Origin: Betaproteobacteria bacterium
Lineage (GTDB): Bacteria; Desulfobacterota; Desulfovibrionia; Desulfovibrionales; Desulfovibrionaceae
Length of the DNA stretch: 7,753 nucleotides
NCBI GenBank assembly: GCA_009778295.1
Contig: WRKB01000264.1
Location: 1 to 7,753, forward strand
Direction: 5' to 3'
Positions 7,021 through 7,753 of the stretch are shown here, one piece after another (the stretch's first letter is position 1; each line of letters starts with the position of its first letter). The translations under genes were made by a program, and so were the position numbers. The notes beneath the pieces are model-generated. The model saw only the letters and a list, made by a program, of their open reading frames with translations. It was not told where the DNA came from and did not search any database.

Positions 7021-7753
7021 CTATTTTTTCCCAAACTTTTGGTCAACATATTCGCCTTTGACCACTTTGAACATGGCAAAACCCACACCTTCGGCATCGC
7101 CGCGCGCGTCAAAACGGATTTTTCCAAGCACGGTATCGGCGTATTCCGTGCGCAGGGCTTTAGCAATGGCGTCCGGATTCGTGGATCCGGCCTTTTCAAC
7201 TGCGTTCAGCAGAGCCTGAGTGGCGGCAAAAGCTGTGAAGAAGAACTGGCCGGAAGGTTCGTTGAACATTTTTTGATGGGCGGCTTCAGCGGCCTTGTTC
7301 ATGGGCAGCTCGGAGAAGTCGCGATTACTGGAGGCGTAGACGCCCTCGCCATCTTTGCCGACCAGTTGCAGGAAGCTGCTGGTTTTTACTCCATCTTCGG
7401 AGACGAAGTTGAGGTTCAGCCCCTTGGCTTTGATGACCGTGACAAGCTTGGAGGCTTCGGGGTAATAACCGCCGTACAGAAGGGTATCAGCACCGCTGCG
7501 GCCGATTTTTTGGATGGGGGCGGAATAGTCCACGCCGCCAGGATTGATGCCTTCAAAGAAAACGACTTTGGCTTTGCCGCTTGCTTCAATCACTTTTTTG
7601 GCGAATTCCGCGTAGCCTTTGCCGTAGTCGCCTTTGTCATGCAGGATGGCTATGTTCTTGGCGCCGAGAGCTTCAATGGCGAAGTCCGCGCCGAGACGGG
7701 CCTGGGCGTCGTCAGTAGGGATGGTACGGAAGAAGTAGGGATAGTTGCCGCTT
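7021..7753 (-). CDS. livJ: Branched-chain amino acid binding protein LivJ-type, N-terminus beyond window edge
   Basis: The C-terminal 243 residues of a periplasmic substrate-binding protein of the Leu/Ile/Val type (type I periplasmic fold). The frame runs without a stop to the right edge, so the signal peptide and roughly the first third are outside. Conserved segments in order: YPYFFRTIPTDDAQ near the left end of the visible part, KNIAILHDKGDYGKGYAEF, VVFFEGINPGGVDYSAPIQK, DTLLYGGYYPEASKLV, and the C-terminal DTVLGKIRFDARGDAEG. These align well with E. coli LivJ/LivK (IAIVHDKQQYGEGLA, VVFFDGI, YYGGYHPE, DTVMGPLTWDEKGD). It delivers leucine, isoleucine, valine or a related amino acid to LivHM; the exact ligand cannot be told because part of the binding cleft is missing. 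It is the most upstream visible gene of the operon, and its promoter is outside the window. Confidence 0.92.
   Translation of the reverse strand, partial: SGNYPYFFRTIPTDDAQARLGADFAIEALGAKNIAILHDKGDYGKGYAEFAKKVIEASGKAKVVFFEGINPGGVDYSAPIQKIGRSGADTLLYGGYYPEASKLVTVIKAKGLNLNFVSEDGVKTSSFLQLVGKDGEGVYASSNRDFSELPMNKAAEAAHQKMFNEPSGQFFFTAFAATQALLNAVEKAGSTNPDAIAKALRTEYADTVLGKIRFDARGDAEGVGFAMFKVVKGEYVDQKFGKK

Noticed and set aside
7021..7593. Reading livJ as a short protein starting at the GTG at 7593.
   Set aside because: The same frame continues upstream to the window edge with conserved binding-protein sequence (FFRTIPTDDAQ, IAILHDKGDYG), so this is an internal valine codon of a gene cut by the edge.

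Overview
The window looks like ordinary chromosomal DNA from a Gram-negative bacterium of moderately high GC. Gene order and protein style (a livJ-H-M-G-F cassette, a substrate-binding protein with FFRTIPTDDAQ, a U32 protein, a PHP-domain protein) recall Desulfovibrio-type sulfate reducers. That assignment is made from memory of similar proteins and is tentative. No mobile element, CRISPR array, tRNA or rRNA was seen.

Left part (1-2895). A glucokinase gene, cut by the left edge, runs leftward from 659. Across a 107-bp divergent spacer, two genes run rightward: a PHP-domain metal-dependent phosphoesterase/exonuclease (767-1639) and a compact U32-family protein with four cysteines placed as in the [4Fe-4S] RNA hydroxylases (1672-2895). 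Both look like RNA- or nucleotide-metabolism enzymes, but no shared pathway can be proved from sequence. The divergent spacer carries a 10-bp palindrome and an imperfect 13-bp tandem repeat that could be an operator/promoter zone.

Right part (2933-7753). A branched-chain amino acid ABC importer operon is read leftward: livJ (periplasmic binding protein, N-terminus beyond the right edge), livH and livM (permeases), livG and livF (ATPases). The last four genes are tightly packed: 1-nt gap livH/livM, 4-nt overlap livM/livG, 8-nt overlap livG/livF. The only real break is between livJ and livH, where a perfect 10-bp stem hairpin sits on the possible ribosome-binding site and start codon of livH. 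LivJ captures the amino acid in the periplasm, LivHM form the channel, and LivGF hydrolyse ATP to drive import. The operon promoter lies outside the window.

I found no evidence of a wholly new system. The best leads are the livJ/livH hairpin, the enlarged membrane N-terminus of LivM, the PHP-U32 gene pair, and the symmetric elements in the divergent spacer.
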